A stretch of DNA of 64,000 nucleotides, from positions 3,739,044 through 3,803,043 of the forward strand of contig CP173058.1 of the NCBI GenBank assembly GCA_044772875.1, read 5' to 3'. Each line of letters opens with the position of its first letter. The stretch's first letter is position 1. The stretch comes from Morganella morganii_D (GTDB lineage: Bacteria; Pseudomonadota; Gammaproteobacteria; Enterobacterales; Enterobacteriaceae). Position numbers and translations under genes: made by a program. This document shows, in pieces, positions 41,377 through 49,867 of this stretch. The notes under the pieces are model-generated. The model worked only from the letters and a program-made list of their open reading frames with translations, was not told the DNA's origin and searched no databases.

Positions 41377-42933
41377 ATGGCTAAAAGAAAATTCGGAGAG
41401 TCAATCCAGCGCTTTGGCCGGACACTGCTCCTGCCAATCGGGGTTCTGGCTCCGATAGGTATGATTCTGGGGATTAGTGGTGCATTAGTCCAGACCTACA
41501 TGATTGCCCGGTTCCCTTTCCTCGGAAATGAAACGGTTAACGCATTGCTTGTCAGCATCCGCTCTATTGCCGGTGTGATTTTCGATAATATTCCGCTGCT
41601 CTTTGCCATGGGGGTTGCCTACGGGATGAGTCAGCGTGATAAGGGGATCGCTGTCTTTGCCTCCGTGGTCGGTTATTTGTCGCTGATTATTACCATGAAT
41701 ATCTGGCTGGTGCTTACGGGAAAACTGGCGGATCCGGCGGTTATGGGGCAGGCGGGACAAATTAAGGTTCTGGGGATCCAAACCTTAAATATCAGTGCAG
41801 CAGGGGGGATTATCACCGGTTTAATTGCCGCGTGGGCAACCGATAAGTTCTATAACCTTGAGTTGCCGACAGCCTTTGCGTTCTTCTCCGGTAAAAAATC
41901 CGTTTCTATTATCATGGTCGGCCTGATGATCGCGGTCGGCGCGACACTGCCGTTTATCTGGGAAGTGCTGGTGCAGGGGCTGATGAAGCTTTCCGCTGTC
42001 TTCCTGAGTCCTGTCGGCCCGTTCTTTACCGCAGGTGGTGAGCGTCTGTTTATTCCGTTCGGCTTACATCACGTGTGGAATGTGCTGTTCAGATTTACCG
42101 AAGCCGGTGGTACTTATGTGATTGACGGACAAACCTTTGTCGGTGTTGTTCCGGCGTTAACCGAAGTGTTATTCAAGCAGGGCCCCGGAACTGAGTACTG
42201 GGCAATGATGCCGGGCCTGACGCGCTTTATGGCGCAGCAGCAAATGCTGGTGACACTGTTCCTGTTCCCGGCAATCGCATTAGCTATCTATAAAACATCG
42301 AAGAAAGAGAACCGCGCGGAAGTTAAATCCATGCTGGTGACGATGGTACTGACCGCGATGCTCGGGAACGTCACGGAACCGCTCGAATTTACCTTCGTGT
42401 TTATTGCACCGCTGCTGTATTTAATCTATGCCATCATCGTGGGTATCGGCGCTGTATTGCTGTCATTCGCCGGTGTTGCCATCGGCTATATCCGCGGAAC
42501 CATATTCGATTTCACGATTTTCGGTCTGCTGTACGAGCGTACTAACTGGATATTCCTGGTGCTTATCGGTACCGGTCTGGCCGTGGTGACTTTCTTTATC
42601 TTCCGCTGGGCGATTCTCCGGTTTGATATTAAAACCCCGGGCCGTGAAGAATCCGGCAACCTGAAAAACACGTTAATTAAAGAAAAACGTTATGGCGAAA
42701 TCGCGGAAATTCTTATCGAAGCCCTGGGTGGAAAACAAAATATCCGTAACGTCGATAATTGTATTACCCGTATGCGTATTGATATCGCGGAAGTGAATAA
42801 GATTGATAAAGCGTTAATGTCGGAATCAGGATGTACTGCATTCTTCTTTCCATCGGCAAACCACGTCCATGTTGTTTACGGACCGAAGGTTGAATTTGTC
42901 CGCAACGCTGTTGATGAAGCAATGAAGAAATAA
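41377..42933 (+). CDS. PTS permease EIIBC, glucose/maltose (MalX/PtsG-like) family
   Basis: 518 residues. The N-terminal EIIC has about ten membrane helices with the family segments FGRTLLLPIGVLAPIGMILG, GGERLFIPFGLHHVWNVLFR and LGNVTEPLEFTFVFIAPLLY. The C-terminal EIIB (about 440-518) has phospho-acceptor C462 in NVDNCITRMRIDI. There is no EIIA domain, so EIIA-Glc (Crr) probably donates the phosphate, as for MalX. It imports and phosphorylates a sugar or sugar-like compound of unknown identity. It ends 8 bases before the lyase gene. Confidence 0.9.
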   Translation: MAKRKFGESIQRFGRTLLLPIGVLAPIGMILGISGALVQTYMIARFPFLGNETVNALLVSIRSIAGVIFDNIPLLFAMGVAYGMSQRDKGIAVFASVVGYLSLIITMNIWLVLTGKLADPAVMGQAGQIKVLGIQTLNISAAGGIITGLIAAWATDKFYNLELPTAFAFFSGKKSVSIIMVGLMIAVGATLPFIWEVLVQGLMKLSAVFLSPVGPFFTAGGERLFIPFGLHHVWNVLFRFTEAGGTYVIDGQTFVGVVPALTEVLFKQGPGTEYWAMMPGLTRFMAQQQMLVTLFLFPAIALAIYKTSKKENRAEVKSMLVTMVLTAMLGNVTEPLEFTFVFIAPLLYLIYAIIVGIGAVLLSFAGVAIGYIRGTIFDFTIFGLLYERTNWIFLVLIGTGLAVVTFFIFRWAILRFDIKTPGREESGNLKNTLIKEKRYGEIAEILIEALGGKQNIRNVDNCITRMRIDIAEVNKIDKALMSESGCTAFFFPSANHVHVVYGPKVEFVRNAVDEAMKK

Positions 42934-42941
42934 AAGGATAT

Positions 42942-44315
42942 ATGATGAGAGCTTTATATGATTCTAAAAGTAAAACCATCGATGATCGCGGTATAAAAGC
43001 GCTGTTGTCGGATGAGGCCAAATATAATACCTGGCTGATGTTTGAATCAGTGTTAGCTCAGGCGCAGGCGGAACTGGGGTTTATTCCCCGGTCTGCTGCC
43101 GGTGAAATCAAAGAAAAGGCAGTTATTGAGAATATTGACTTCGAAGAGATGAGCCGTATTTATCAGAAAATCGGTCATGGCTTCGTGCCGTTCTTAAAAG
43201 TATTAGTGAACGCCTGCTCTGAAGAGAGTGGTAAATATATCCATTATGGTATTACCACGCAGAATATTCAGCAGAGCTCGCAGCTGTATATGATGAAGAC
43301 AGTCCATAATAAATTTATGCTGCTGTTAAGTGAGATCCTCGAAAACTTATCGGGTCTTGCAGAAAAAACCAAACACATGGTGATGCCGGGCAGAACGCAT
43401 GGCCGCCACGCGATTCCTATCACTTACGGCTATAAAGTGGCGGTATGGATCAGCGATTTTATCGATTGCAGCCAGCGCATGAAAGAGTGTGAAAAGCGTG
43501 TATTCACTATCATGATGGGGGGCGCGGTCGGTGCATTTAACACCATGCCGGGAATCGGTCTGGAAGTACAGAAGCGGGTTGCTGAACTGACAGGTATGTA
43601 TGCGATGGAAGTACCGTCCCGTAACCTGAGCACGCATAAACTGGAGTATATGACGAACCTGGCGCTGATGGCGAATATCTGCCATAAAATCGGTGAGGAA
43701 GTTTACAGCACCACGCTGGAAGAAATCGCAGAAGTCTCTGAAGGTTTTACAAAAGGTACCGTGGGCAGCAGCACTATGCCGCACAAAATTAACCCGAAAC
43801 TGGCCAAAGGGATTATCGCAAACTCTCAGAAACTGTATTCTCTGCCGGGTGTCGGAATGTATTCCGCCGTCAGACCGTATGAGGGTGACAGCAGCTCCTA
43901 TATGTTATTCGACGGGCTGATCGAAGAAGCACTGGAACTGACTACCGAAGTACTGTTAAGAACGGAAGAGCTCACCAGAACTATCGTGCCTCATGAAGAG
44001 AGAATGCTGCACAACGTCATGAGAAACAAAGGGCTGGATAACACCGAATATGTAATGATGAAAATGGCTGAAAAGCTGGGTAAAGATAAAGCGCATTCAT
44101 TGCTGTATGAGGAAGCGATCAAAACCGCCGCAGATGGTGAGGACTTCTACACGAATCTGACGAAGAACGATACCATTACCGCTGCATTCAGCAATGAAGA
44201 AATCAAAGCAATGTTAGATCCGCGTGCTTACATCGGTTTGTCCGTTGAAATTGCCGAAAAAGAAGCGAAACGGGGCTCAGCCGCAGCTCAGGAAATTAAA
44301 AAAAACTATCAATAA
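42942..44315 (+). CDS. Fumarase/adenylosuccinate-lyase superfamily enzyme, unknown substrate
   Basis: 457 residues (an ATG three bases later is equally possible; AAAAGGA precedes both). The three superfamily regions are present: a HYGITTQNIQQSS region, the TxGRxAxP-like PGRTHGRHAIPITYGY, and the catalytic loop GTVGSSTMPHKINPKLAKG near residues 272-290. It is PurB-like, but real purB lies elsewhere in enterobacteria. Such lyases release fumarate by beta-elimination. Coupled to a PTS permease, it probably cleaves an imported, phosphorylated adduct containing an aspartyl or succinyl part. The substrate is unknown. Confidence 0.85.
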   Translation: MMRALYDSKSKTIDDRGIKALLSDEAKYNTWLMFESVLAQAQAELGFIPRSAAGEIKEKAVIENIDFEEMSRIYQKIGHGFVPFLKVLVNACSEESGKYIHYGITTQNIQQSSQLYMMKTVHNKFMLLLSEILENLSGLAEKTKHMVMPGRTHGRHAIPITYGYKVAVWISDFIDCSQRMKECEKRVFTIMMGGAVGAFNTMPGIGLEVQKRVAELTGMYAMEVPSRNLSTHKLEYMTNLALMANICHKIGEEVYSTTLEEIAEVSEGFTKGTVGSSTMPHKINPKLAKGIIANSQKLYSLPGVGMYSAVRPYEGDSSSYMLFDGLIEEALELTTEVLLRTEELTRTIVPHEERMLHNVMRNKGLDNTEYVMMKMAEKLGKDKAHSLLYEEAIKTAADGEDFYTNLTKNDTITAAFSNEEIKAMLDPRAYIGLSVEIAEKEAKRGSAAAQEIKKNYQ

Positions 44316-44343
44316 TTTATCGGGCTGATAGAGGAAAAAATAA

Positions 44344-44380
44344 GCCGGTGTACTGAGGAAACTCAGACACCGGTTTTTTT
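44344..44380 (+). terminator. Terminator of the PTS-lyase operon
   Basis: GCCGGTGT-A-CTGAG, loop GAAA, CTCAG-ACACCGG, then TTTTTTT: a strong hairpin. Confidence 0.9.
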
Positions 44381-44502
44381 ATGCATAATTTGCGGCTGAT
44401 TGCGATCAGCGGGTGATTTTCAGCGATTAGTTTTTGAAGTCGTTGCCACAAAGTGGTTAAATTAGCTGTATAAATTTTTTCCAACCGTGAATGAGGAAAA
44501 CT

Positions 44503-44850
44503 ATGCGGATTAAAATGTTACCCGGTGCTCTGGCACTGTTATTACTGGCAGGCTGTACGACCACGACCGGACTGAGCTCCGCCGGATCACAGGTCCGCTT
44601 TTCCGAAGAGCAGCCACCGGCAGAATGTCAGAAATTAGGTGAAGTGACCGGTGTGCAGAGCAACTGGATGACCGGCGTCGGTAACGAAAGCAGCTCTATG
44701 CGCGGTGCGGCAAATGACCTGCGTAACAAAGCGGCGGCAATGGGCGGTAACGTGATTTATGGTCTCGGCAGCCCGGCTGAGTCAGCCATTGTATCCAGCC
44801 TGATTCCGGTGGATAGCAAGCTTACCGGCCAGGTCTTTAAGTGCCCGTAA
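44503..44850 (+). CDS. yjeI: DUF4156 lipoprotein YjeI
   Basis: 115 residues from the ATG at 44503. The earlier in-frame ATG at 44491 overlaps the AGGAAA ribosome site and is rejected. The signal peptide ends in the lipobox LLLLAGC. The mature part has ECQKLGEVTGVQSNWMTG, DLRNKAAAMGGNVIYGLG and a final cysteine, the DUF4156 pattern. Outer-membrane lipoprotein of unknown function. Synteny groEL-yjeI-epmB is as in E. coli, apart from the inserted PTS module. Confidence 0.85.
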   Translation: MRIKMLPGALALLLLAGCTTTTGLSSAGSQVRFSEEQPPAECQKLGEVTGVQSNWMTGVGNESSSMRGAANDLRNKAAAMGGNVIYGLGSPAESAIVSSLIPVDSKLTGQVFKCP

Positions 44851-44976
44851 TTTCGCGTCATCCTTCAACCTGCAGCGGTGTTGGCTTCGTTCGGCCACGC
44901 GGGTCATATACTGGTGTATGCTCCCCGGATGTTCTCACTTTGCCCTTGCTGCAGATTGAATGATTTAGCGAAATTA
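44849..44976. repeat. Imperfect palindromic enterobacterial repeat element
   Basis: About 128 bp with nested inverted arms: AATTTCGC/GCGAAATT at the outside (44849, 44968) and TTCAACCTGCAGC/GCTGCAGATTGAA inside (44864-44876, 44948-44960). The internal TTGGCTTCGTTCGGCCAC and CATATACTGGTGTATGCTC resemble a family of intergenic hairpin repeats common in Yersinia, Serratia and relatives. It begins just after the yjeI stop. Confidence 0.7.
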
Positions 44977-44992
44977 TCTGAATCAGATACAA

Positions 44993-45027
44993 AAAAAACC
45001 ACCGTCGATATCAACGGTGGTTTTTTA
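44993..45027. terminator. Terminator downstream of yjeI
   Basis: AAAAACCACCGT and ACGGTGGTTTTTT form an 11-bp stem. A- and T-runs on both sides make it potentially bidirectional, also serving the convergent methyltransferase gene. Confidence 0.85.
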
Positions 45028-45060
45028 TTCAGATGCGCAAAGCGCGGGCGTCAGGTAAAG

Positions 45061-45134
45061 AAAACAGAAAGCACGCGAGCCATAGATGGCGAGTCTGAGC
45101 GTATAGGGACATATTCACAGCGACTTTCTGTTTT
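45061..45134. repeat. Inverted repeat element
   Basis: AAAACAGAAAG at 45061-45071 and CTTTCTGTTTT at 45124-45134 frame a segment with GCCATAGATGGC and GTATAGGGACATATTCACAG. This resembles another intergenic hairpin repeat of Enterobacterales. It lies between yjeI and the methyltransferase. Confidence 0.55.
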
Positions 45135-45193
45135 TACCCGTCGCTGGCGCAGGCTCCGTAATCACAGTTTCCGACACGTAACTCCCCGGAAAC

Positions 45194-45976
45194 TCAGCCA
45201 ATCTTCACTGCCGCAGTGGCGATAAACGTCGGCAGATAATTATCGATAACAAAACGCGGGTTCGGCTGCCAGTCCTCATAAAAATCTGTCAGATGAAAAC
45301 CGGCTTTCAGTTGTCCGCCGATTAAATCTGTCAGGGAATGACCAAACACAAAAGCTTCCTGCCGCGCCTGTTTCTCTGCCAGCTGCGCTGGTGTCAAAGC
45401 TATCAGTTCAGAAAACGGCATTTTATACGCCGGTTTGATAATACCTTCTTCGCGGTATTTCGCATCACGATCGCCGACAAATACCACTGAATTGAAAAAA
45501 CTGGCCAGCAGTGTGCCGCCGGTTTTCAGCACGCGGTGGCATTCACGCCATACCGGATTCACATCCGGGATATACAGGTTGGAAACCGGATGGAACACGC
45601 AGTCAAAAGTACAGTCGTCAAATGCGCTGAGATCCCGCATATCGCCCTGTACCGCCCGCAGTGTCAGCCTGTCACGCTGAGCAACCTGACGATCGTGCCC
45701 AAGCTGTTTATCTGAAAAATCAAACACTGTCACATCTGCACCGGCAGCAGCCAGTACCGGTGCCTGCTGACCACCGGCAGAGGCCAGACAGAGAATACGT
45801 TTGCCTTTCACATCCCCCAGCCATGCTTTCGGCAGCGGTCGCGGGGTGAGATGCACATCCCATTCCCCTTTTTTGGCGGCAGCAATCAGCTCTGCACTGA
45901 CAGGTGTTGACCACGCCTGTTGCTGCTCCGCCTGTTTATCCCACGCGGCCTGGTTTGAGGTTAAAAAATCCGTCAC
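45194..45976 (-). CDS. Class I SAM-dependent methyltransferase
   Basis: 260 residues. Motif I KRILCLASAGGQQAPVLAAA (about 59-78), an acidic residue after beta-2 (VTVFDFSDKQL), VQGDMRDLSAF and the motif FDCVFHPVSNLYIPDV place it in the Methyltransf_11/SmtA-like group. The first glycine loop is CLASAGGQQ rather than the common GCGTG, as in other members of this group. Substrate unknown. It is convergent with yjeI and divergent from nothing obvious. It is not part of the E. coli yjeI-epmB interval. Confidence 0.82.
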   Translation of the reverse strand: MTDFLTSNQAAWDKQAEQQQAWSTPVSAELIAAAKKGEWDVHLTPRPLPKAWLGDVKGKRILCLASAGGQQAPVLAAAGADVTVFDFSDKQLGHDRQVAQRDRLTLRAVQGDMRDLSAFDDCTFDCVFHPVSNLYIPDVNPVWRECHRVLKTGGTLLASFFNSVVFVGDRDAKYREEGIIKPAYKMPFSELIALTPAQLAEKQARQEAFVFGHSLTDLIGGQLKAGFHLTDFYEDWQPNPRFVIDNYLPTFIATAAVKIG

Positions 45977-46075
45977 AATTGTGTACCTTTAAATACATAA
46001 TGAGCGTAATTTAACCTGCCTGAAGGTGTCTGTAAAATGCTATTTCTTCAGATGACCATGTTCAGGTGGTAATAC

Positions 46076-47104
46076 TCAGCTCTGACGCAGACGGAGATCG
46101 ATCGGTGTTTTACTCGGTTCACCGCCGATTTCACGGGTCAGACGAGGCACCAGATACCCGGAAATACGCGGCAGAAGATCATGCATAATGCGGCGTGCTT
46201 CATCATCACTGATCAGAAAATGTCCCGCTCCCTGTACTTTATCCAGCACATGCAGGTAGTAAGGCAGAATACCGGCGTCAAACAGTGCGTTACTGAGTTC
46301 AGCCAGCACCTCTGCATTGTCATTCACACCACGCAGCAGGACACTCTGATTGAGCAGGGTGACACGGCTTTCCCGCAACTGATTCATTTTTTCTTTCAAT
46401 ACGTCGTCAATTTCATTCGCGTGATTGATGTGTGTGACTAAAATTATCTGTAACCGTGAATTGCGGAAACGCGCGGTCAGTCCCGGCGTGATGCGTTCAG
46501 GGATCACGACAGGCAGACGGCTGTGGATGCGCAACCGCTGAATATGGGGAATCGCTTCCAGCTGCGTCAGCAGCCAGTCCAGCTCATGGTCTTTTGCCAT
46601 CAGCGGGTCACCGCCGGAGAAAATGATTTCATTGAGTTCAGGATGGTTAGCGATATAATCGAGCGCCTGCTGCCAGTTATGTCTGGTGCCTTTATTGTCC
46701 TCATACGGGAAATGACGGCGGAAACAGTAGCGGCAGTTGACCGCGCACCCGCCTTTCACTAACAGCAATGCCCGGTTGTGATATTTATGCAGTAGTCCCG
46801 GAACAACACTGTGTTGTTCATCCAGCGGATCGTCAGAGAACCCGGGTGTCAGGTCAAATTCAGCCCTGTGGGTCATGGTCTGAAGTAATAACGGATCGCG
46901 CGGATTGCCTTTTTCCATTTTGGCGATAAAAGGACGGGGGACACGCAGTGCAAACAACCGGCGGGCATCAGTACCGGCACGCCAGTTTTCGTCCTGTTCA
47001 AGACCTAATATTTCCAGCAGTTCTGTTGGGTTAGTGACAGAATCGGTGAGTTGATGAAGCCAGACTTCTCGGACGGGCGGTTTTTGGGTTACAATATCGA
47101 CCAT
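46076..47104 (-). CDS. epmB: EF-P (R)-beta-lysylation protein EpmB (lysine 2,3-aminomutase-like)
   Basis: 342 residues. The radical-SAM motif CxxxCxxC is seen in GGCAVNCRYCFRRHFPYEDN, with the PLP lysine expected in the C-terminal part (YYLHVLDKVQGAGHFLI region). GGDPLMAKD is the GGE-like SAM contact. It converts alpha-lysine to (R)-beta-lysine, which EpmA attaches to EF-P. It is divergent from efp with 40 bases between the start codons, as in E. coli. Confidence 0.95.
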   Translation of the reverse strand: MVDIVTQKPPVREVWLHQLTDSVTNPTELLEILGLEQDENWRAGTDARRLFALRVPRPFIAKMEKGNPRDPLLLQTMTHRAEFDLTPGFSDDPLDEQHSVVPGLLHKYHNRALLLVKGGCAVNCRYCFRRHFPYEDNKGTRHNWQQALDYIANHPELNEIIFSGGDPLMAKDHELDWLLTQLEAIPHIQRLRIHSRLPVVIPERITPGLTARFRNSRLQIILVTHINHANEIDDVLKEKMNQLRESRVTLLNQSVLLRGVNDNAEVLAELSNALFDAGILPYYLHVLDKVQGAGHFLISDDEARRIMHDLLPRISGYLVPRLTREIGGEPSKTPIDLRLRQS

Positions 47105-47144
47105 TTTTTTGGCTATGCCATTTATTTAAAATTAGAGGATTTCC

Positions 47145-47711
47145 ATGGCTACTTATAGTACCAACGAATTTCGCCAAGGTCTTAAAATTATGTTAGACGG
47201 CGAACCTTGCGTGGTTGTTGAAAGTGAGTTTGTTAAACCGGGTAAAGGTCAGGCATTCGCCCGTGTGCGTCTGCGCAAACTGATCTCCAACAAACTGCTG
47301 GAGAAAACCTTCAAATCAACAGACTCTGCGGAAGGCGCTGATGTCATGGATCTGAACCTGACTTACCTGTACAACGACGGTGAGTTCTGGCATTTCATGA
47401 ACAACGAAACGTTCGAGCAGCTGGCTGCGGATGAGAAAGCTATCGGTGATAATGCCAAATGGCTGATCGACCAGGCTGAATGTATCGTTACCCTGTGGGA
47501 CGGTCGTCCTATCGCGGTTACCCCGCCGAACTTTGTTGAGCTGGAAATCGTGGAAACCGACCCGGGCCTGAAAGGTGATACTGCCGGTACCGGCGGTAAA
47601 CCAGCGACCCTGAGCACCGGTGCTGTGGTTAAAGTCCCTCTGTTTGTGCAGATTGGTGAAGTAATCAAAGTTGACACCCGTTCAGGTGAATACGTTTCCC
47701 GCGTGAAATAA
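47145..47711 (+). CDS. efp: Elongation factor P
   Basis: 188 residues, three KOW/OB domains. The modified residue is K34 in EFVKPGKGQAFARVR, target of beta-lysylation by EpmA/EpmB. GGAPATL-type segments in domain II (TGGKPATLSTGAVVKVPLFV) and the C-terminal GEVIKVDTRSGEYVSRVK are typical. It relieves ribosome stalling at polyproline stretches. Followed by a terminator. Confidence 0.98.
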   Translation: MATYSTNEFRQGLKIMLDGEPCVVVESEFVKPGKGQAFARVRLRKLISNKLLEKTFKSTDSAEGADVMDLNLTYLYNDGEFWHFMNNETFEQLAADEKAIGDNAKWLIDQAECIVTLWDGRPIAVTPPNFVELEIVETDPGLKGDTAGTGGKPATLSTGAVVKVPLFVQIGEVIKVDTRSGEYVSRVK

Positions 47712-47730
47712 GATTACGTGATGAATTACA

Positions 47731-47763
47731 AAGCCGCCGCGGATTCAGCGGCGGTTTTTTTCT
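47731..47763 (+). terminator. efp terminator
   Basis: CCGCCGC at 47734-47740 pairs with GCGGCGG at 47748-47754, followed by TTTTTTT. Confidence 0.9.
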
Positions 47764-47937
47764 GTTCAGTAATAGTCATAGCGGTAACTCCGGATTTGTC
47801 GTCATAATCGTTGCTGCTCATACTGTGTTACGGCGCCGCAGGGTGATAATGTGATGGTGACAGATTTAACCGGCCCGTTCAGATACAGGCCGGTTGTCAG
47901 CCGGGTATTTTCTCTGTATGGCGGATGAGTTACTGTA

Positions 47938-49614
47938 TCACCGATAACAGAGATTATTTTTATTATTGATCCCGCCGTCGGTTGACGTCACGCCGGAACA
48001 GCCGAGAATGGTATCGAATAATTCATGATGGAAAAATGTCCGTGTCCGGCTGTTTTCTTTCAGATTATCAAACAGAGTCTGGTTATTTTTGATGTAATTA
48101 TCTGACATCCAGACAATAAACGGCACGCGGAACTGCTCCGGCGGGGCAATATGCCGTGGTGTGCCGTGCAGCCGCATCCCGTTATTTTCCCCCAGGGACT
48201 CACCGTGGTCGGAGGTATAAAAGACAATCGCGTTTTTATCTTTTAATTTTTCCGTCAGCTCATGCAGTAAATGATCAGTGTATAAGATGGAATTATCATA
48301 GGCATTAATTTCTTCTTCTGTACTGCATTTGGTTCCCTCTCCCGTGCATTCCGGCATATATTTCCGGAATTCAGGAGGGTAGCGTTTTGAATAAAGATGA
48401 TGCGAGCCTTTGGTATGTAAAATAATCAGGTTCTGCCCCTGTTTTCTGCGGGCCAGCATATCATCAACCTCATTCATCAGTAATTCATCACGGATAGCTT
48501 TTCCCGGTGTTCTGTTTTGTGCGGTGATCATTTCGCGGATCAGATAATTATCCAGGTCGAGCCGGTTATAGAACCAGACTTCACTTTGCATAGAAAACAG
48601 TTCGGAGTAAAACCCGTTCTGTTTCATCACAGAAAAGACATTATTTTCTGTCACCGTCCGCTGTTCGTTATCTTTGACACCGCCTTCACGCACAAACATA
48701 CAGCGCAGCGATAATTTTGTGGATGTATCACAGGAGCGGCCTTTAAAGGCGATGACATTTTTATCTGCGGATAATAATGGCGTTGTTTCACGCTCATAAC
48801 CGAGTAATTGCATATGATCCCAGCGCGCAGTTTCCCCGATCACGAAGACCACATATACATCGTCATTCTGTGGTGCAGGGGTATAGGCAAACTCGCCGGC
48901 CGGGTCGAATAAGTCAATTTCATTGAAAGTATCGTCATATTTGACCACTGCGTACTGTACCAGCGGAACAATCCAGTTAGTCGGTAAATAAGAATAACTC
49001 AGCTCACCACCATAACTGGACACATCAATACTGCCGTTCATTTCAATTTTTTTCTGATTGAAATCAGCCAGCTTTAAATAAGCGAAAATCAGAACCGGGA
49101 TGAAAATAAAGGTAAACAGGGCGAGCATCCGGCGCCGTGATGTCGTCTGTATTTGTGTTTTTTTGGCTGACCAGATAAGGAACAGCGCCGGAACCGAAAG
49201 CAGAGAAAACCAGAGATAAAAATGCCAGCCGACAACTTCCTGAGACAGTTCGGCACTGTCGGTTGCCAGGGTGGAGACTAAGATACCGTAACCGATAATC
49301 ACGTCATAAAACATCACGTAATAGCTGACTGCAATACTGACCAGAATAATAAAACTGCTGAGAATTTTAAAACTCAGCAGCCCGGTTTGGGCAATCAGTC
49401 TGAATAAAAAGAAGCTGAACAGGATATTGATGAAAATTTCGGCAATCAGATAAAGGAAACCATGGTTACCGGCCAGTAATAACTGGTTCTGAGCGCGGGA
49501 AAAATAAACGGTGTAATTCAGGAAAAAGCCCAGAAACAGGGCAAGGACAGCAGAAACAACAAATTCATTTCTTAGTGTGTTCAATAACGGACGTATAGGC
49601 ATCGGGTACATCAC
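47938..49614 (-). CDS. eptB: Phosphoethanolamine transferase EptB (Kdo site of lipid A core)
   Basis: 558 residues. Five N-terminal membrane helices (ALFLGFFLNYTVYFSRAQNQ to WHFYLWFSLLSVPALFLIW) precede a periplasmic sulfatase-fold domain. GETARWDHMQLLGYERETTP, the nucleophile-threonine loop SCDTSTKLSLRCMFVREGG and the metal site YTSDHGESLGENNG are close to E. coli EptB rather than EptA (CDTxTKLSLRCMF is EptB-specific in my recollection). It adds phosphoethanolamine to the outer Kdo of LPS and may contribute to cationic peptide resistance. Read convergent to efp. Confidence 0.85.
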   Translation of the reverse strand: MMYPMPIRPLLNTLRNEFVVSAVLALFLGFFLNYTVYFSRAQNQLLLAGNHGFLYLIAEIFINILFSFFLFRLIAQTGLLSFKILSSFIILVSIAVSYYVMFYDVIIGYGILVSTLATDSAELSQEVVGWHFYLWFSLLSVPALFLIWSAKKTQIQTTSRRRMLALFTFIFIPVLIFAYLKLADFNQKKIEMNGSIDVSSYGGELSYSYLPTNWIVPLVQYAVVKYDDTFNEIDLFDPAGEFAYTPAPQNDDVYVVFVIGETARWDHMQLLGYERETTPLLSADKNVIAFKGRSCDTSTKLSLRCMFVREGGVKDNEQRTVTENNVFSVMKQNGFYSELFSMQSEVWFYNRLDLDNYLIREMITAQNRTPGKAIRDELLMNEVDDMLARRKQGQNLIILHTKGSHHLYSKRYPPEFRKYMPECTGEGTKCSTEEEINAYDNSILYTDHLLHELTEKLKDKNAIVFYTSDHGESLGENNGMRLHGTPRHIAPPEQFRVPFIVWMSDNYIKNNQTLFDNLKENSRTRTFFHHELFDTILGCSGVTSTDGGINNKNNLCYR

Positions 49615-49704
49615 TTCATCGCTAAAGAGAGTTAGAGAAACTATCAGTTACTTGGTTCAATATTTATTCATTAATCATCGGCATCATAACTGATGACAGC
49701 CGGC

Positions 49705-49742
49705 AGCATGACATTTTTGTCGTCATTAGTGTCGAACTGACA
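49705..49742. promoter_or_regulatory. Probable FhlA-type upstream activating sites of hyf operon
   Basis: Two close dyads: GACATTTTTGTC (near 49710-49721) and TGTCG-AAC-TGACA at 49730-49742, 56-100 bases upstream of the sigma-54 promoter. Paired TGTCG/TGACA half-sites at this distance fit an FhlA/HyfR-type enhancer-binding protein. The assignment to FhlA is inference. Confidence 0.5.
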
Positions 49743-49797
49743 GTCATATTCTCCTGATAATCACGTCAATGTACTGATAAATATGCATTTTTATATA

Positions 49798-49813
49798 TGG
49801 CATGAAAAATGCT
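49798..49813 (+). promoter_or_regulatory. Sigma-54 promoter of the hyf operon
   Basis: TGGCATG-AAAA-ATGCT: GG at 49799-49800 (-24) and GC at 49811-49812 (-12) with the exact spacing of RpoN promoters. It lies 55 bases before hyfA. Formate hydrogenlyase operons are driven by sigma-54 with FhlA. Confidence 0.9.
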
Positions 49814-49867
49814 TAACAAGGGTATCAAACTATATGACTCGTCTGATTTTTCTGGAGGGTGGGGCGA

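Noticed and set aside
42942..44315. Lyase gene as housekeeping purB
   Set aside because: purB is normally next to hflD/mnmA in enterobacteria. This copy is translationally linked to a PTS gene and an RpiR regulator, so it is more likely a catabolic paralogue.
44878..45225. 115-codon plus-strand frame after yjeI
   Set aside because: Runs through two hairpin repeats and a terminator, so it is not a gene.
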